A stretch of 64,000 bases of DNA from Candidatus Gastranaerophilales bacterium (GTDB lineage: Bacteria; Cyanobacteriota; Vampirovibrionia; Gastranaerophilales; Gastranaerophilaceae): assembly GCA_944324395.1 (NCBI GenBank), contig CALUWC010000002.1, positions 144,867 through 208,866 of the forward strand, given 5' to 3'. Shown piece by piece: positions 8,359-16,674 of this stretch. The notes below the pieces were generated by a model. The model saw nothing but the letters and a program-made list of their open reading frames with translations. It made no database searches and was not told the DNA's origin. Every line of letters begins with the position of its first letter. The first letter of the stretch is position 1. The position numbers were made by a program, and so were the translations under genes.

Positions 8359-9879
8359 TTAATCATCATTATAAATTTCTCTGAATTGCAGACCGATAAT
8401 TGCACAATTATCAGACATTTCAGAGCCTTCTACGCAAAGCTGGATAGAATAATTGCTTCCGCAAATTTCAGCTTTTTCCATTACTTCCGAGGTAACAGAC
8501 CATACAGGGGCATCATTTTCTTCTAAACTCCAGCAATACTCTAAATCATCAGGTGTGTCATCTCCGCCCCAGATAAAATGACTGTAATGCTTTGAATATA
8601 TTAACTCCGCATCGTCACTAACTCCGCTATCATAATCTTTATATATAGAAAATTTAAATTTATTATCATTTAAATCATCCAGAATAAAATAAAATTCATC
8701 AATGAGTTTCCGTCTGAGAACTTTCCCCAAAGATAAAAATGGGGATTTCCACATAAATTTAATAGATTCTCCGTTAAAAGATGTGCCATAATCCTCACGA
8801 TATATCCGGCCTTCTTTATCGGCAGTTAAAATATATGTTCTAAAAACACAAGCTGTAGTGATATCCTGCGGAATTATTCTTTTATACCAGGCTTTATTAA
8901 CATAATCATTTATCCAGATTGTATGATAACAGGAATCGTCCAGATACGGGAATAAAACCCATATCTGGCTTTTATCCGGATAATGAAGAATTTTTGTATT
9001 ATCTAACCTTGATACATCAAATTTATTAAATTCATCTTTTATATTTACGGAAATTTCAGAACCAAGCCTGATTTGATTCAATTCCCCGACCTGTTCAAGT
9101 GCAAAAATACCGTTGCTCAAAAAATACTGTTTATTATCAACATTAACAATTGAATCTTTTGCAATAGTTCCTTTCTCTGCAAAAGGAACTATCGCAAAAT
9201 CAGAAGGATTTGAGCCTGTCAAAATAAAGACTCTTTCTCTTTTATAAATGGCTAAATACTCCTTATAAGGATTCATTGTAATAATATCTGCAGTATCTGT
9301 ATGAAAATCACTTATATAACCGGCATCTTCTTCTGTTTCAAAATCATCATAAGTTCCGAGTGCTGAATAATATATTGTTGAATCTTTTGCACACCAAACC
9401 CGGCCTTTATAAACCGTAATACACTCCGGATACAAAATATCTCCGCTTTTATCTTTTAGATTGCAATCTACAATATCAAAATTCTGATTATCTTTGATAT
9501 AAAACATTGCATCAGATTCTGTTGAAACAAGTATTCCCCGTAAAAACTTTGCGAATTTAACATTGACTCCGGTCAAAGTTTTATCAAGAAGTTTTAATTC
9601 ATCATTTACTTCCGAATACACATAAACTTTACCTGATAATGTTGTAATCACAAGTTTATATAAACTATCTGATTCAAATTCACTCATACCGGTAATTTCT
9701 TCAACAACAGGAAGCTGAATTACAAGAGTATTTCCTTTTTGTTTTATTAAGCCTTTGTTGTTATAAATTTCAATATTTTCAGAATCTGACCAATAAATTT
9801 TCTTTGGATTCATTCCCATTTCAGTTTTAGTAGATGCCTGGTTAATACCGCCAGACAAATCAAAATAATTTACATCCAT
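8359..9879 (-). CDS. tail hub / packaged-DNA stabilisation protein (gp10-like)
   Basis: The 506-residue protein opens with NYFDLSGGINQASTKTEMG and IEIYNNKGLIKQKGN, resembling podovirus P22 gp10-type stabilisation proteins and related beta-propeller hub proteins. Repeated beta-strand patterns (VYSEVND, GRVWCAKDSTIYYSALG, YLAIYKRERVFILTGSNP) suggest a propeller over residues 30-380, followed by a separate C-terminal domain. In P22-like phages such a protein plugs the portal-gp4 channel. AAGGGG lies 6 nt before the ATG. The gene sits between the amidase and the capsid gene. No needle or spike gene follows it. Confidence 0.72.
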   Translation of the reverse strand: MDVNYFDLSGGINQASTKTEMGMNPKKIYWSDSENIEIYNNKGLIKQKGNTLVIQLPVVEEITGMSEFESDSLYKLVITTLSGKVYVYSEVNDELKLLDKTLTGVNVKFAKFLRGILVSTESDAMFYIKDNQNFDIVDCNLKDKSGDILYPECITVYKGRVWCAKDSTIYYSALGTYDDFETEEDAGYISDFHTDTADIITMNPYKEYLAIYKRERVFILTGSNPSDFAIVPFAEKGTIAKDSIVNVDNKQYFLSNGIFALEQVGELNQIRLGSEISVNIKDEFNKFDVSRLDNTKILHYPDKSQIWVLFPYLDDSCYHTIWINDYVNKAWYKRIIPQDITTACVFRTYILTADKEGRIYREDYGTSFNGESIKFMWKSPFLSLGKVLRRKLIDEFYFILDDLNDNKFKFSIYKDYDSGVSDDAELIYSKHYSHFIWGGDDTPDDLEYCWSLEENDAPVWSVTSEVMEKAEICGSNYSIQLCVEGSEMSDNCAIIGLQFREIYNDD

Positions 9880-9890
9880 AAATTAACCCC

Positions 9891-10382
9891 TTATAATTTT
9901 TCTTTATACCAACGAACTTTAGATCTGATAAAACTGCCAACATCGCTTTGCACAACCCAAGGGTAAGGCGGAATCCAGATAATATCAATTTTGCCGGCAC
10001 TTGATGTTTTAGGATTTAATTTTCCAAATTCGTAATGGGTAAAAACAGTATCCGGCGTAACCTGTAAATTATACTTTTTGCAGAGTTCTGCACAAAATTT
10101 CATACACGATTCAAATTGAATTTTTGTTATAGGAAAATTTCCGGGAGATGTACTTGATTTAAACCCGTACATTCCGCACATGCAAACCCCGATAGAACCG
10201 GTATTGCCGCCGCCTGTATGAGCTGCATATTTCCCATCATTACAATCTTCATTATCTTCCGGCTTATAAATCCCGCTATAAACTTTTCCATCTGCATCAA
10301 TTAAATAATGATAATAATTCTTTTCGAATTCACTTGGATAATATCTTCCGGCACTCCAGTGAATAATAATTCTTTTAATCAT
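9891..10382 (-). CDS. N-acetylmuramoyl-L-alanine amidase (phage endolysin)
   Basis: The 163-residue single-domain enzyme is of the Amidase_2/PGRP type, cutting the bond between MurNAc and the peptide stem of peptidoglycan. The first zinc ligand is in IIIHWSAG (H8). YHYLIDADGKVYSG is the family's strand-turn, and AAHTGGGNTGSIGVCMCG is the substrate-groove region. FTHYEFG supplies the second His, and the Asp in KIDII is the probable third ligand. No signal peptide or cell-wall-binding domain is seen, so export would need a holin. GAGGAG lies 7 nt before the ATG. It follows the LuxR-type gene by 10 bp. Confidence 0.88.
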   Translation of the reverse strand: MIKRIIIHWSAGRYYPSEFEKNYYHYLIDADGKVYSGIYKPEDNEDCNDGKYAAHTGGGNTGSIGVCMCGMYGFKSSTSPGNFPITKIQFESCMKFCAELCKKYNLQVTPDTVFTHYEFGKLNPKTSSAGKIDIIWIPPYPWVVQSDVGSFIRSKVRWYKEKL

Positions 10383-10392
10383 GTAAATCTCC

Positions 10393-10599
10393 TCATAATA
10401 TTTTCCATTTCGGATTTAAATGCATATATAAAACTACTGCGTTGACTCGATTTCTGGCATTTAATGAGTCCATTATTGAATATATATGTGTCTGTACTGT
10501 CCTTCTTGACATTTTTAGTTTTACGGCAATCTCTTTATCTGTAAATCCGCGTGCCACCAAGGTTAATATCTCTAATTTCTTTGGTGATAATTTCATCAC
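10393..10599 (-). CDS. stand-alone LuxR/GerE-type HTH protein, first gene of the cassette
   Basis: The 68-residue protein is almost only a GerE domain: LSPKKLEILTLVARGFTDKEIAVKL, then the recognition helix region SRRTVQTHIYSIMDSL and RNRVNAVVLYM. It has no receiver or ligand-binding domain. The frame starts with GTG ATG (10599/10596), with GGAAG upstream. As the promoter-proximal gene it could control the cassette, either as a phage-borne switch or as a link to host response regulators with the same HTH type (two are at 22927-24215). On the minus strand a TATAAT (10637-10632) and a weak TTAAAA -35 lie just upstream. Confidence 0.75.
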   Translation of the reverse strand: MMKLSPKKLEILTLVARGFTDKEIAVKLKMSRRTVQTHIYSIMDSLNARNRVNAVVLYMHLNPKWKIL

Positions 10600-11252
10600 T
10601 TCTCTCTTTCTTCCGGTTAAGTTAACTTTATATTATATTAAGCGTCCTTAAGTTTTTTAATAATATCTCCAGATTAGTTAAGAAAAACGCAGAGGGGAGA
10701 AAGGGTAGATAAATGATAGCAACCCCTCTGCAACCAATTAGAGTAAAATGAATGAAGGATTTGGTTTAGTGAATAAAACTAACAAAACCAAGTTTCAAAT
10801 TAGATAAGTTGGAGTAAGACTTTTCCTGAGTATAAAAACTTTTGCAATTACAATAACATACACCTCACAAATAATTACAGTCCGGTAATAATTAATTGAC
10901 CTTAAATCTCTCCCCGTTATTATTAACTTGTCTGATACGGCAGTACCGATAGAGAAATTCTAATCCATTTGTTATTAACATATCCCGTAATACATATACA
11001 CTTTTCCTCTTGTAAGCTTTAGACTGCTATTGTTTGTTGAAATTCAGTCATTGCCGCTTACATTTTTAAGTATATACAATTTTTAATTAAATAATAGTCC
11101 GCACTTTTCCTTAAGTAAAAATACGGACTTGACAACCTGAAAATGCACTCAACTCCAAACACTCAGGACACTAATACTCTCAAGAGCATAAAATAAAACT
11201 TTGAAAAATTTTAATAACTTGCAAAAAAAATTACTCCATTTACAATAAAATT
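10600..11252 (+). other. long non-coding region between cassette and sensor kinase
   Basis: This 650-bp stretch holds no convincing open reading frame or known RNA. It contains a 9-bp inverted repeat (GCAGAGGGG 10689-10697 / CCCCTCTGC 10723-10731). In the minus direction this is followed by GTTTTTC, so it could end a minus-strand transcript or bind a regulator upstream of the cassette promoter. A weaker stem is AGTCCG (11096-11101) / CGGACT (11124-11129). Both divergent promoters (LuxR gene and sensor kinase) must lie here. I see no tRNA, integrase or att-like repeat. Confidence 0.5.
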
Positions 11253-11253
11253 A
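11219..11253 (+). promoter_or_regulatory. leaderless promoter of the sensor kinase
   Basis: TTGCAA (11219-11224), a 16-bp spacer and TACAAT (11241-11246) predict a transcription start at 11253, which is the A of the ATG. No Shine-Dalgarno exists. Confidence 0.55.
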
Positions 11254-12971
11254 TGGGGAATATATTATTAGTTTCAGAAAATGAAGATATAATTACAAAT
11301 TATAAAATTTTGTTTGGCAAAAAACCATACAAATTTCAAAGTTGTGCTGATGAAACTTCAATTTATGACTACATTGAAATCTCTCAGCCCGATTTGATAA
11401 TACTTGATGAACTATTAGAGTTTCCGGACATAAAAACAACCATAAAAAAAATCAAATCAAATCTTGATAATGTACAAATTCTGTTATTAACAAACGGAGA
11501 ATGCGTTGATGAGGAAATTTCCAAACTTGTCAGCGGATTTCTTTTTAATAAATTTTCAGATAACCTTATTGTTTCAACAATAAATACCTATTTAAAAACC
11601 AAAAATAACCTTGATAAACTTTCAGAAAAAAATAAGGATCTGGCAGACAGTTTATACCGACTCAATGTTTTGTATAATACAAGTTCTCAATTTGCAGGAA
11701 CACTTGATACAAAAAAACTCATAGATTATATGATAGAAGGTCTTGATAAATCCTTGAGTTTTGATTTAACCTGTACTATTTTCTTTGGTCTAAAAAATGA
11801 ACCTGTATTGATAGTCAATTCTTTATATGATATTTCGGAAGAATTGATGAGTGCATTAAAATTACGGGCGATTTTGAATTATAAGTCGTTATTTGAAAAC
11901 AAAAATGCTCCATTTGAAATAGATGAAAAAGCTCTAAAAATAATAAAATATATTAAAAATCCTAATAATAAATTTACATTTTCAATTTTTCAATACGACA
12001 ATATGTTTGCACCGATTGACTTGGGAGATAATTTCTTCGGCTGCATAGAAATTTTCAAGCAAAACCATTTTTCAACAGATGATGCAACATATTTTCAAAC
12101 AATTGTGCAGCAGGTTTCTCTTCCATTAAAAAGTGCCGGATTATATCAGGAAATTATTGAAAAAAATCTGGAATTGGAAAAACTTGAACGTGTGAAATCT
12201 GAATTTATTTCAATCGTTTCGCATGAATTGAGAACACCGCTAACCCCAATAAAAAATGCACTTTCAATTTTATCAAGCGGAAGATGCGGGGCATTAGGAG
12301 AAAATGCCGTCAAATTTATTGATATGGCAAAAAGAAACGTAGAAAATCTTACCAGCATTATTAATGACATTCTTGATATAAATAAAATTGAAGCCGGAAA
12401 AATGGATTTTAATTATAAACTTATGAATATTCATTCCGTAATTGAAAATGTCAAAAACAATTTTGACTGTGTAGCTAAAGAACATGAAATTACACTAACA
12501 GCTAATGAGCAGGAAAACCTGCCTGAAATTTATGCGGATTCACAGCGTCTTGATCAGGTTTTAACAAACCTTGTATCCAATGCTATTAAATTCACTCCTA
12601 CCGGGAAAAAAATAACTATAACTTCAGAATTAAAAAACGCATCTGAAATAAAAACAAATTCCTACTTTGAAGATGAAATACAAAATTTAAAAGGGAATTA
12701 TGTTATTGTAAGTGTAATTGACGAAGGTATAGGAATAAAAAAAGAAAATTTACGCAAAGCTTTTGACAAATTCACACAAATAGAAAACTCTCTATCAAGA
12801 AAAGCTGGCGGAACAGGATTGGGATTACCTATTGCCAAACAGCTTATTAAAGCACATAAAGGCTCAATATGGTGTGACAGCGAAGAAAACAAAGGCTCCA
12901 GTTTTCATTTTGCACTTCCTGTTATAACTGAATCAATAGAAGGAAAAACAATTCAAAAAGAACTTTTGTAA
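11253..12971 (+). CDS. hybrid sensor histidine kinase (receiver-like + GAF-like + HisKA + HATPase)
   Basis: The 572-residue cytoplasmic protein has no membrane segment. Residues 1-115 resemble a receiver domain (ILLVSENED, then LIILDELLEF carrying a possible phospho-Asp), but the acidic pair after strand 1 is reduced, so it may be a pseudo-receiver. A GAF-like region (about 140-300) follows a short coiled coil. HisKA has SHELRTPLTPIKNALSIL with the phospho-acceptor His at residue 324. HATPase_c has the N-box (LVSNAIKFTP), G1 (DEGIGI) and G2 (GGTGLGLPIAKQL). All catalytic boxes are present. It is followed by dxr after 12 bp. The partner regulator is unknown; the CheY-like gene at 14210 is the nearest candidate. 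Confidence 0.88.
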   Translation: MGNILLVSENEDIITNYKILFGKKPYKFQSCADETSIYDYIEISQPDLIILDELLEFPDIKTTIKKIKSNLDNVQILLLTNGECVDEEISKLVSGFLFNKFSDNLIVSTINTYLKTKNNLDKLSEKNKDLADSLYRLNVLYNTSSQFAGTLDTKKLIDYMIEGLDKSLSFDLTCTIFFGLKNEPVLIVNSLYDISEELMSALKLRAILNYKSLFENKNAPFEIDEKALKIIKYIKNPNNKFTFSIFQYDNMFAPIDLGDNFFGCIEIFKQNHFSTDDATYFQTIVQQVSLPLKSAGLYQEIIEKNLELEKLERVKSEFISIVSHELRTPLTPIKNALSILSSGRCGALGENAVKFIDMAKRNVENLTSIINDILDINKIEAGKMDFNYKLMNIHSVIENVKNNFDCVAKEHEITLTANEQENLPEIYADSQRLDQVLTNLVSNAIKFTPTGKKITITSELKNASEIKTNSYFEDEIQNLKGNYVIVSVIDEGIGIKKENLRKAFDKFTQIENSLSRKAGGTGLGLPIAKQLIKAHKGSIWCDSEENKGSSFHFALPVITESIEGKTIQKELL

Positions 12972-12984
12972 TATAATAAGATTA
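12972..12984 (+). promoter_or_regulatory. -10 box giving a leaderless dxr transcript
   Basis: A perfect TATAAT (12972-12977) ends 7 nt before the A of the dxr ATG (12984), so the predicted start site is the start codon. No Shine-Dalgarno and no good -35 are visible. The box overlaps the stop of the kinase gene. Confidence 0.45.
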
Positions 12985-14117
12985 TGGAAAAGAGAAAAAT
13001 CAGTATATTAGGGTCAACAGGTTCTATTGGAACACAGGCTCTGGAAGTTATAGAAAAACTTCAGGATAAATTTGAGATTATTGCACTATCAGGCGGAAGT
13101 AATATTGAATTATTAACTGAACAGGCTGAAAAATTCAAACCAAAATATCTCTGCATCGGGAATTCTAACAAAAAAGTAAATATTGACGGGATAAAAACTC
13201 TTTACGGCTCAGAAGGGTTAGACGAAATTTGTTCAAATAAAGAAAACGACATAATCCTTGTTGCTGTATCCGGCAAAATTGGACTGCGTCCGACATTAAA
13301 AGCTATTGAAAACAAAATCCAAATAGCACTTGCCAACAAAGAAACACTTGTTATGGCAGGTGATATTGTGATGAAAAAAGCAAAAGGAAACGGTGTAAAT
13401 ATTCTGCCTGTTGACAGCGAACACAGTGCAATACATCAATGCATAAAAGACATTTCTCAAATAGACAAACTGATTATCACCGCAAGCGGCGGACCGTTTT
13501 TGCATAAATCCGTTGATGATATGAAAAATGCAACCGTAAAAGAGGCTCTGGCTCACCCACGCTGGCACATGGGGAAAAAAATTACCGTAGACAGTGCTAC
13601 ACTAATGAATAAAGGTTTGGAAATAATAGAAGCACATCATTTATTTAATATGCCGTATGAAAAAATAGACGTAGTTGTACATCCGCAAAGTATTGTACAT
13701 TCTGCAATAGAATATACAGACGGTAGTGTCATAGCACAGCTGGGGCTGCCAAGTATGCATATTCCAATACAATATGCCATAACTTATCCTAATCGTTACG
13801 AAGGAATAAAAACTAAAAGTTTCAGTTTCTCAGAAATTGCAAGATTAGATTTTGAAAAACCTGATTTTGAAAAATTTCCAAGCATAAATATGGCATATAA
13901 TGCCGGAAAAATTGGAGGCAGTATGACAGTATGCCTGAATGCCGCAAATGAAGAAGCTGTTATGGCTTTTCTAGCAGGAAAAATCAATCTGTACGAGATT
14001 TACCGCATTACAGAGAAAATGCTTGAACACCATAAACTTATACAATCGCCTTCTATAGATGAAATTTTTGAAATAGATAATGAAATAAGAATAAAAACAA
14101 AAGAACTTATTAAATAA
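12984..14117 (+). CDS. dxr: 1-deoxy-D-xylulose 5-phosphate reductoisomerase
   Basis: DXR catalyses the second step of the MEP isoprenoid pathway, converting DXP to 2-C-methyl-D-erythritol 4-phosphate with NADPH and a divalent metal. The N-terminal Rossmann motif is GSTGSIGTQAL. ANKETLVMAGD and PVDSEHSAIHQ carry the metal and substrate residues. ASGGPF and HPRWHMGKKITVDSATLMNKGLE (given here as hallmark segments around residues 185-215) complete the active site. The length of 377 is slightly short but complete. It lies 12 bp after the kinase gene, with a possible leaderless promoter of its own. Confidence 0.96.
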   Translation: MEKRKISILGSTGSIGTQALEVIEKLQDKFEIIALSGGSNIELLTEQAEKFKPKYLCIGNSNKKVNIDGIKTLYGSEGLDEICSNKENDIILVAVSGKIGLRPTLKAIENKIQIALANKETLVMAGDIVMKKAKGNGVNILPVDSEHSAIHQCIKDISQIDKLIITASGGPFLHKSVDDMKNATVKEALAHPRWHMGKKITVDSATLMNKGLEIIEAHHLFNMPYEKIDVVVHPQSIVHSAIEYTDGSVIAQLGLPSMHIPIQYAITYPNRYEGIKTKSFSFSEIARLDFEKPDFEKFPSINMAYNAGKIGGSMTVCLNAANEEAVMAFLAGKINLYEIYRITEKMLEHHKLIQSPSIDEIFEIDNEIRIKTKELIK

Positions 14118-14209
14118 CCGGCTCATTTACATATTGTAATAATAAAGTAGAACCAGCAAAAACATGTTATACTGTAATTAGCAATATTGTTGAAGGATTA
14201 GGGGAAGAT

Positions 14210-14584
14210 ATGAAAAAAATTCTTATTGTAGATGATGAACAGGATATTGTCGAAAGTTTAAAATTTGTTCTGGAAACCTATGACTACACCTGTTACTGTG
14301 CCTATAACGGAGAAGACGGTCTGAAACTTGCCAGAGAAATCATTCCTGACCTCATAATTCTAGATGTTATGATGCCCCGCATAAACGGTTACAAAATCAG
14401 CAGATTATTAAAATTCGATTCTAAATATAAAAATATTCCAATTTTAATGATTACCGCAAGATCTCAGGAAGAAGACAAACTTATCGGCGAAGAAACAGGA
14501 GCAGATGAATATATAACAAAACCTTTTGATCTTGATGATGTAGTTAAAGCAGTCCAGAAATATCTGAATACAGAAGAAAAATAA
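14210..14584 (+). CDS. single-domain response regulator (CheY/PilG-like)
   Basis: The 124-residue protein is only a receiver domain: acidic pocket VDDEQD (D8, D9), phospho-acceptor Asp52 in LIILDVMMP, the conserved T/S in MITARS and Lys in YITKPFD. No output domain exists, so it must act by protein contact. It is translated one base before the PilB/GspE-like gene, suggesting that the two proteins work together, for example phospho-control of a motor-like complex. TATACT and a strong AGGGGAAG ribosome binding site lie upstream. Confidence 0.9.
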   Translation: MKKILIVDDEQDIVESLKFVLETYDYTCYCAYNGEDGLKLAREIIPDLIILDVMMPRINGYKISRLLKFDSKYKNIPILMITARSQEEDKLIGEETGADEYITKPFDLDDVVKAVQKYLNTEEK

Positions 14585-14585
14585 A

Positions 14586-15968
14586 ATGAATATAATTACA
14601 AATAAAACACTTGAAACACTAAAATATGATCTGGTAAGAGAAGGACTTGTTCAATATGAAGTAGTTGAACAAGCTGAAGAAATTGCCAATGCACAAAATA
14701 TAAATATAGGCCAGGCACTTATAAACTCTGGATTTTTAACAGAGGAACAGCTTATTAAATTTTTAGAATCTAAACTCCATACTCCCTATGTAAATCTTGA
14801 TGATTACGATTTAGATATAAAATGTTTAAAATACATAAATTATTCAGATGCAAGAAGATATAAAATTATTCCGCTCTTCAAAATAGAAAACACCCTGACA
14901 GTTGCAATGGCAGACCCGAGAGACTTATTTGCCATTGATAAGATTATGGAATCTGCTGAATGTGAAATAGATCCGGTTCTATCATCAGAAGAAAGTATTC
15001 TTAAAAAGATTGATGAATTTTATAAACTTGATGTAACAGTAGGTAATATTTCCACAGATTCAAACTCCGGTTATGACTGGCAGGACGAACTGCACAAAGA
15101 GGATTTGAGTGATAATCATATCCAAAAAATTATCCGTGCAATTTTAAAACAGGCAATACTTGAAGAAACCCACGAAGTTACATTTCAGGGAGAAGAAGAC
15201 GGTCTTGGTGTAAACTTTAAGAAAAACGGTGAACTGAATAACAAAGGAGTAATTCCGACAACTCTTGTTTCTTTGTTTACAGCTAAATTAAAAACCTTAT
15301 CAGAACTTGATCCGTCAGTATCAGAAGTTCCGCAATTAGGTAAACTTTGTTTTAAAGTAGATAATATAATCGTTCTGGCAACAGTTTCAACATTCCCTAC
15401 CATTATGGGGGAAAGAATATTCTTAAAAATATACAAACCGCCAATACAACTGGATAAAATTATCACATCAAAATCCGAATTATCAGAAATAAAGCAGGCT
15501 CTGGACAAACCGGGCATAATACTTGTCTGCGGTTCAGCATTGAGCGGGAAAACGCATATTATATATTCTCTGCTGCTTGAAGCAGCTAAGAAAAAATCAA
15601 AAAACATTATGACTCTTGAAAGTATCGCAAAATATGAACTCGAAGGAGTTAATCAATGCGAATTTAACGAAAATGTCGGCTTTAACATGGATAAAGCTGC
15701 TCGCTTTATTGAATTTCAAAACCCTGATATCATATATCTTGAAGGTATAAAATCCAAAGAGTCTTTTGATTATTTTTCAAGTCTGGTTTACAACGACAAA
15801 ACAATTATTATGGAATTTCTTGCCAACAATATGGAAGATTTGAGAAATAAAATGGCATTTTCGGATTTTGATACTCTGAAATCAATAATATCCTGTATGG
15901 TATTTATACATTCCAAAAACAGTGTCGAAGTATTCAATAAAGAAACCTTACAAAAATACCTGGGATAA
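14586..15968 (+). CDS. degenerate PilB/GspE-family protein
   Basis: The 460-residue protein has an N-terminal MshEN-type domain (IGQALINSGFLTEEQLIKFL, then PYVNLDDYDLD and TVAMADPRDLF) and a GspE/PilB ATPase-like domain. Walker A is altered to CGSALSGKT (S320-G-K322-T323). The Walker B equivalent is NPDIIYLEGIKS instead of PDIIxxGEIRD. The usual His box (x-T-x-HTND) is replaced by MEFLANNMED, and the zinc-binding four-Cys motif is absent. The family powers type IV pilus or type II secretion assembly. This copy is probably a regulator or c-di-GMP/phospho-signal binder rather than a full motor (inference). It directly follows a CheY-like gene. Confidence 0.75.
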   Translation: MNIITNKTLETLKYDLVREGLVQYEVVEQAEEIANAQNINIGQALINSGFLTEEQLIKFLESKLHTPYVNLDDYDLDIKCLKYINYSDARRYKIIPLFKIENTLTVAMADPRDLFAIDKIMESAECEIDPVLSSEESILKKIDEFYKLDVTVGNISTDSNSGYDWQDELHKEDLSDNHIQKIIRAILKQAILEETHEVTFQGEEDGLGVNFKKNGELNNKGVIPTTLVSLFTAKLKTLSELDPSVSEVPQLGKLCFKVDNIIVLATVSTFPTIMGERIFLKIYKPPIQLDKIITSKSELSEIKQALDKPGIILVCGSALSGKTHIIYSLLLEAAKKKSKNIMTLESIAKYELEGVNQCEFNENVGFNMDKAARFIEFQNPDIIYLEGIKSKESFDYFSSLVYNDKTIIMEFLANNMEDLRNKMAFSDFDTLKSIISCMVFIHSKNSVEVFNKETLQKYLG

Positions 15969-15974
15969 AAAAAT

Positions 15975-15990
15975 CCCCGCTTATGCGGGG
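15975..15990 (-). terminator. GC hairpin with T-tract on the minus strand
   Basis: CCCCGC-TTAT-GCGGGG is preceded on the plus strand by A7, so in the minus direction the stem is followed by ATTTTTTTA. It lies right after the PilB-like stop codon. It works best as a back-stop for minus-strand transcription from the lpx operon. Confidence 0.65.
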
Positions 15991-16166
15991 TAAAATCTGT
16001 CTAGGAATTAGGAATAGGAATTAAAATGTCTCTCTTTATTTAAACGGTAATTAAATTTTCTCTTTTAATATCTCTCGTGTTTATTTAATGTTTACATATA
16101 TATAAAGTATATATAAATTATATAATTTCACATTCGGTATAATTCTTTACAAAAGTTCACATAACA

Positions 16167-16194
16167 AAGGAGAATCGCTTTCACGATTCTCCTT
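16167..16194 (-). terminator. hairpin after fabZ
   Basis: A perfect 11-bp stem (AAGGAGAATCG / CGATTCTCCTT, 6-nt loop) lies 20 bp after the fabZ stop codon. In the minus direction it is followed by TTGTTATGTG, a weak T-tract. It is the likely end of the lipid A operon. Confidence 0.6.
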
Positions 16195-16213
16195 GCAACA
16201 TACAATATACATA

Positions 16214-16663
16214 TTATTTCAAAGCAAATGTCATATCAGCCTCTACACAAACTCTGCCATCAACTTTGCCGACACCATGAGCCTTACAAATAGGACCTTT
16301 TACTTTAGTTAATTCAACTTCAATATCAAATCTGTCACCCGGTCTTACGATATTTTTAAATCTTACACCGTCAACACCTGCGTATAAAGTTAATTTACCG
16401 GCAAATTCCGGCATAGTCATAAGTATCGGAGCAGAACATTGAGCCATTGCTTCAAGCTGCAGCACACCCGGCATAATCGGATTCCCCGGGAAATGCCCCT
16501 GGAAAAAAGCTTCATTCATTGTTAAATTTTTATAACCTTTTGCATATTTTCCGGGTACACATTCAGTAATTCTATCCACGAGCAAAAACGGATATCTATG
16601 AGGAATCATTTCCATAATCTGTAATGTGTCAAAACTTAATACTTCATTTGTTTCTTCTGACAT
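16214..16663 (-). CDS. fabZ: 3-hydroxyacyl-[ACP] dehydratase FabZ
   Basis: FabZ removes water from 3-hydroxyacyl-ACP in fatty acid synthesis, competing with LpxA/LpxD for the same acyl pool. The hot-dog fold shows HRYPFLLVDRI at residues 22-32, catalytic His57 in GHFPGNPIMPGV and catalytic Glu71 in LEAMAQ. The length of 149 is typical. AAGGAG lies 7 nt before the ATG. It is the last gene of rfaE2-lpxD-lpxC-fabZ. In many diderms lpxA follows fabZ, but here a terminator does, so lpxA must be elsewhere. Confidence 0.96.
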   Translation of the reverse strand: MSEETNEVLSFDTLQIMEMIPHRYPFLLVDRITECVPGKYAKGYKNLTMNEAFFQGHFPGNPIMPGVLQLEAMAQCSAPILMTMPEFAGKLTLYAGVDGVRFKNIVRPGDRFDIEVELTKVKGPICKAHGVGKVDGRVCVEADMTFALK

Positions 16664-16674
16664 TTTACTCTCCT

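Noticed and set aside
741..10700. Attachment-site direct repeats flanking the phage-like cassette
   Set aside because: I found no matching direct repeat at both edges and no integrase or tRNA at the edges.
10600..11252. Riboswitch, 6S, SRP or other known RNA in the long gap
   Set aside because: I could not recognise any conserved core; only two inverted repeats are visible.
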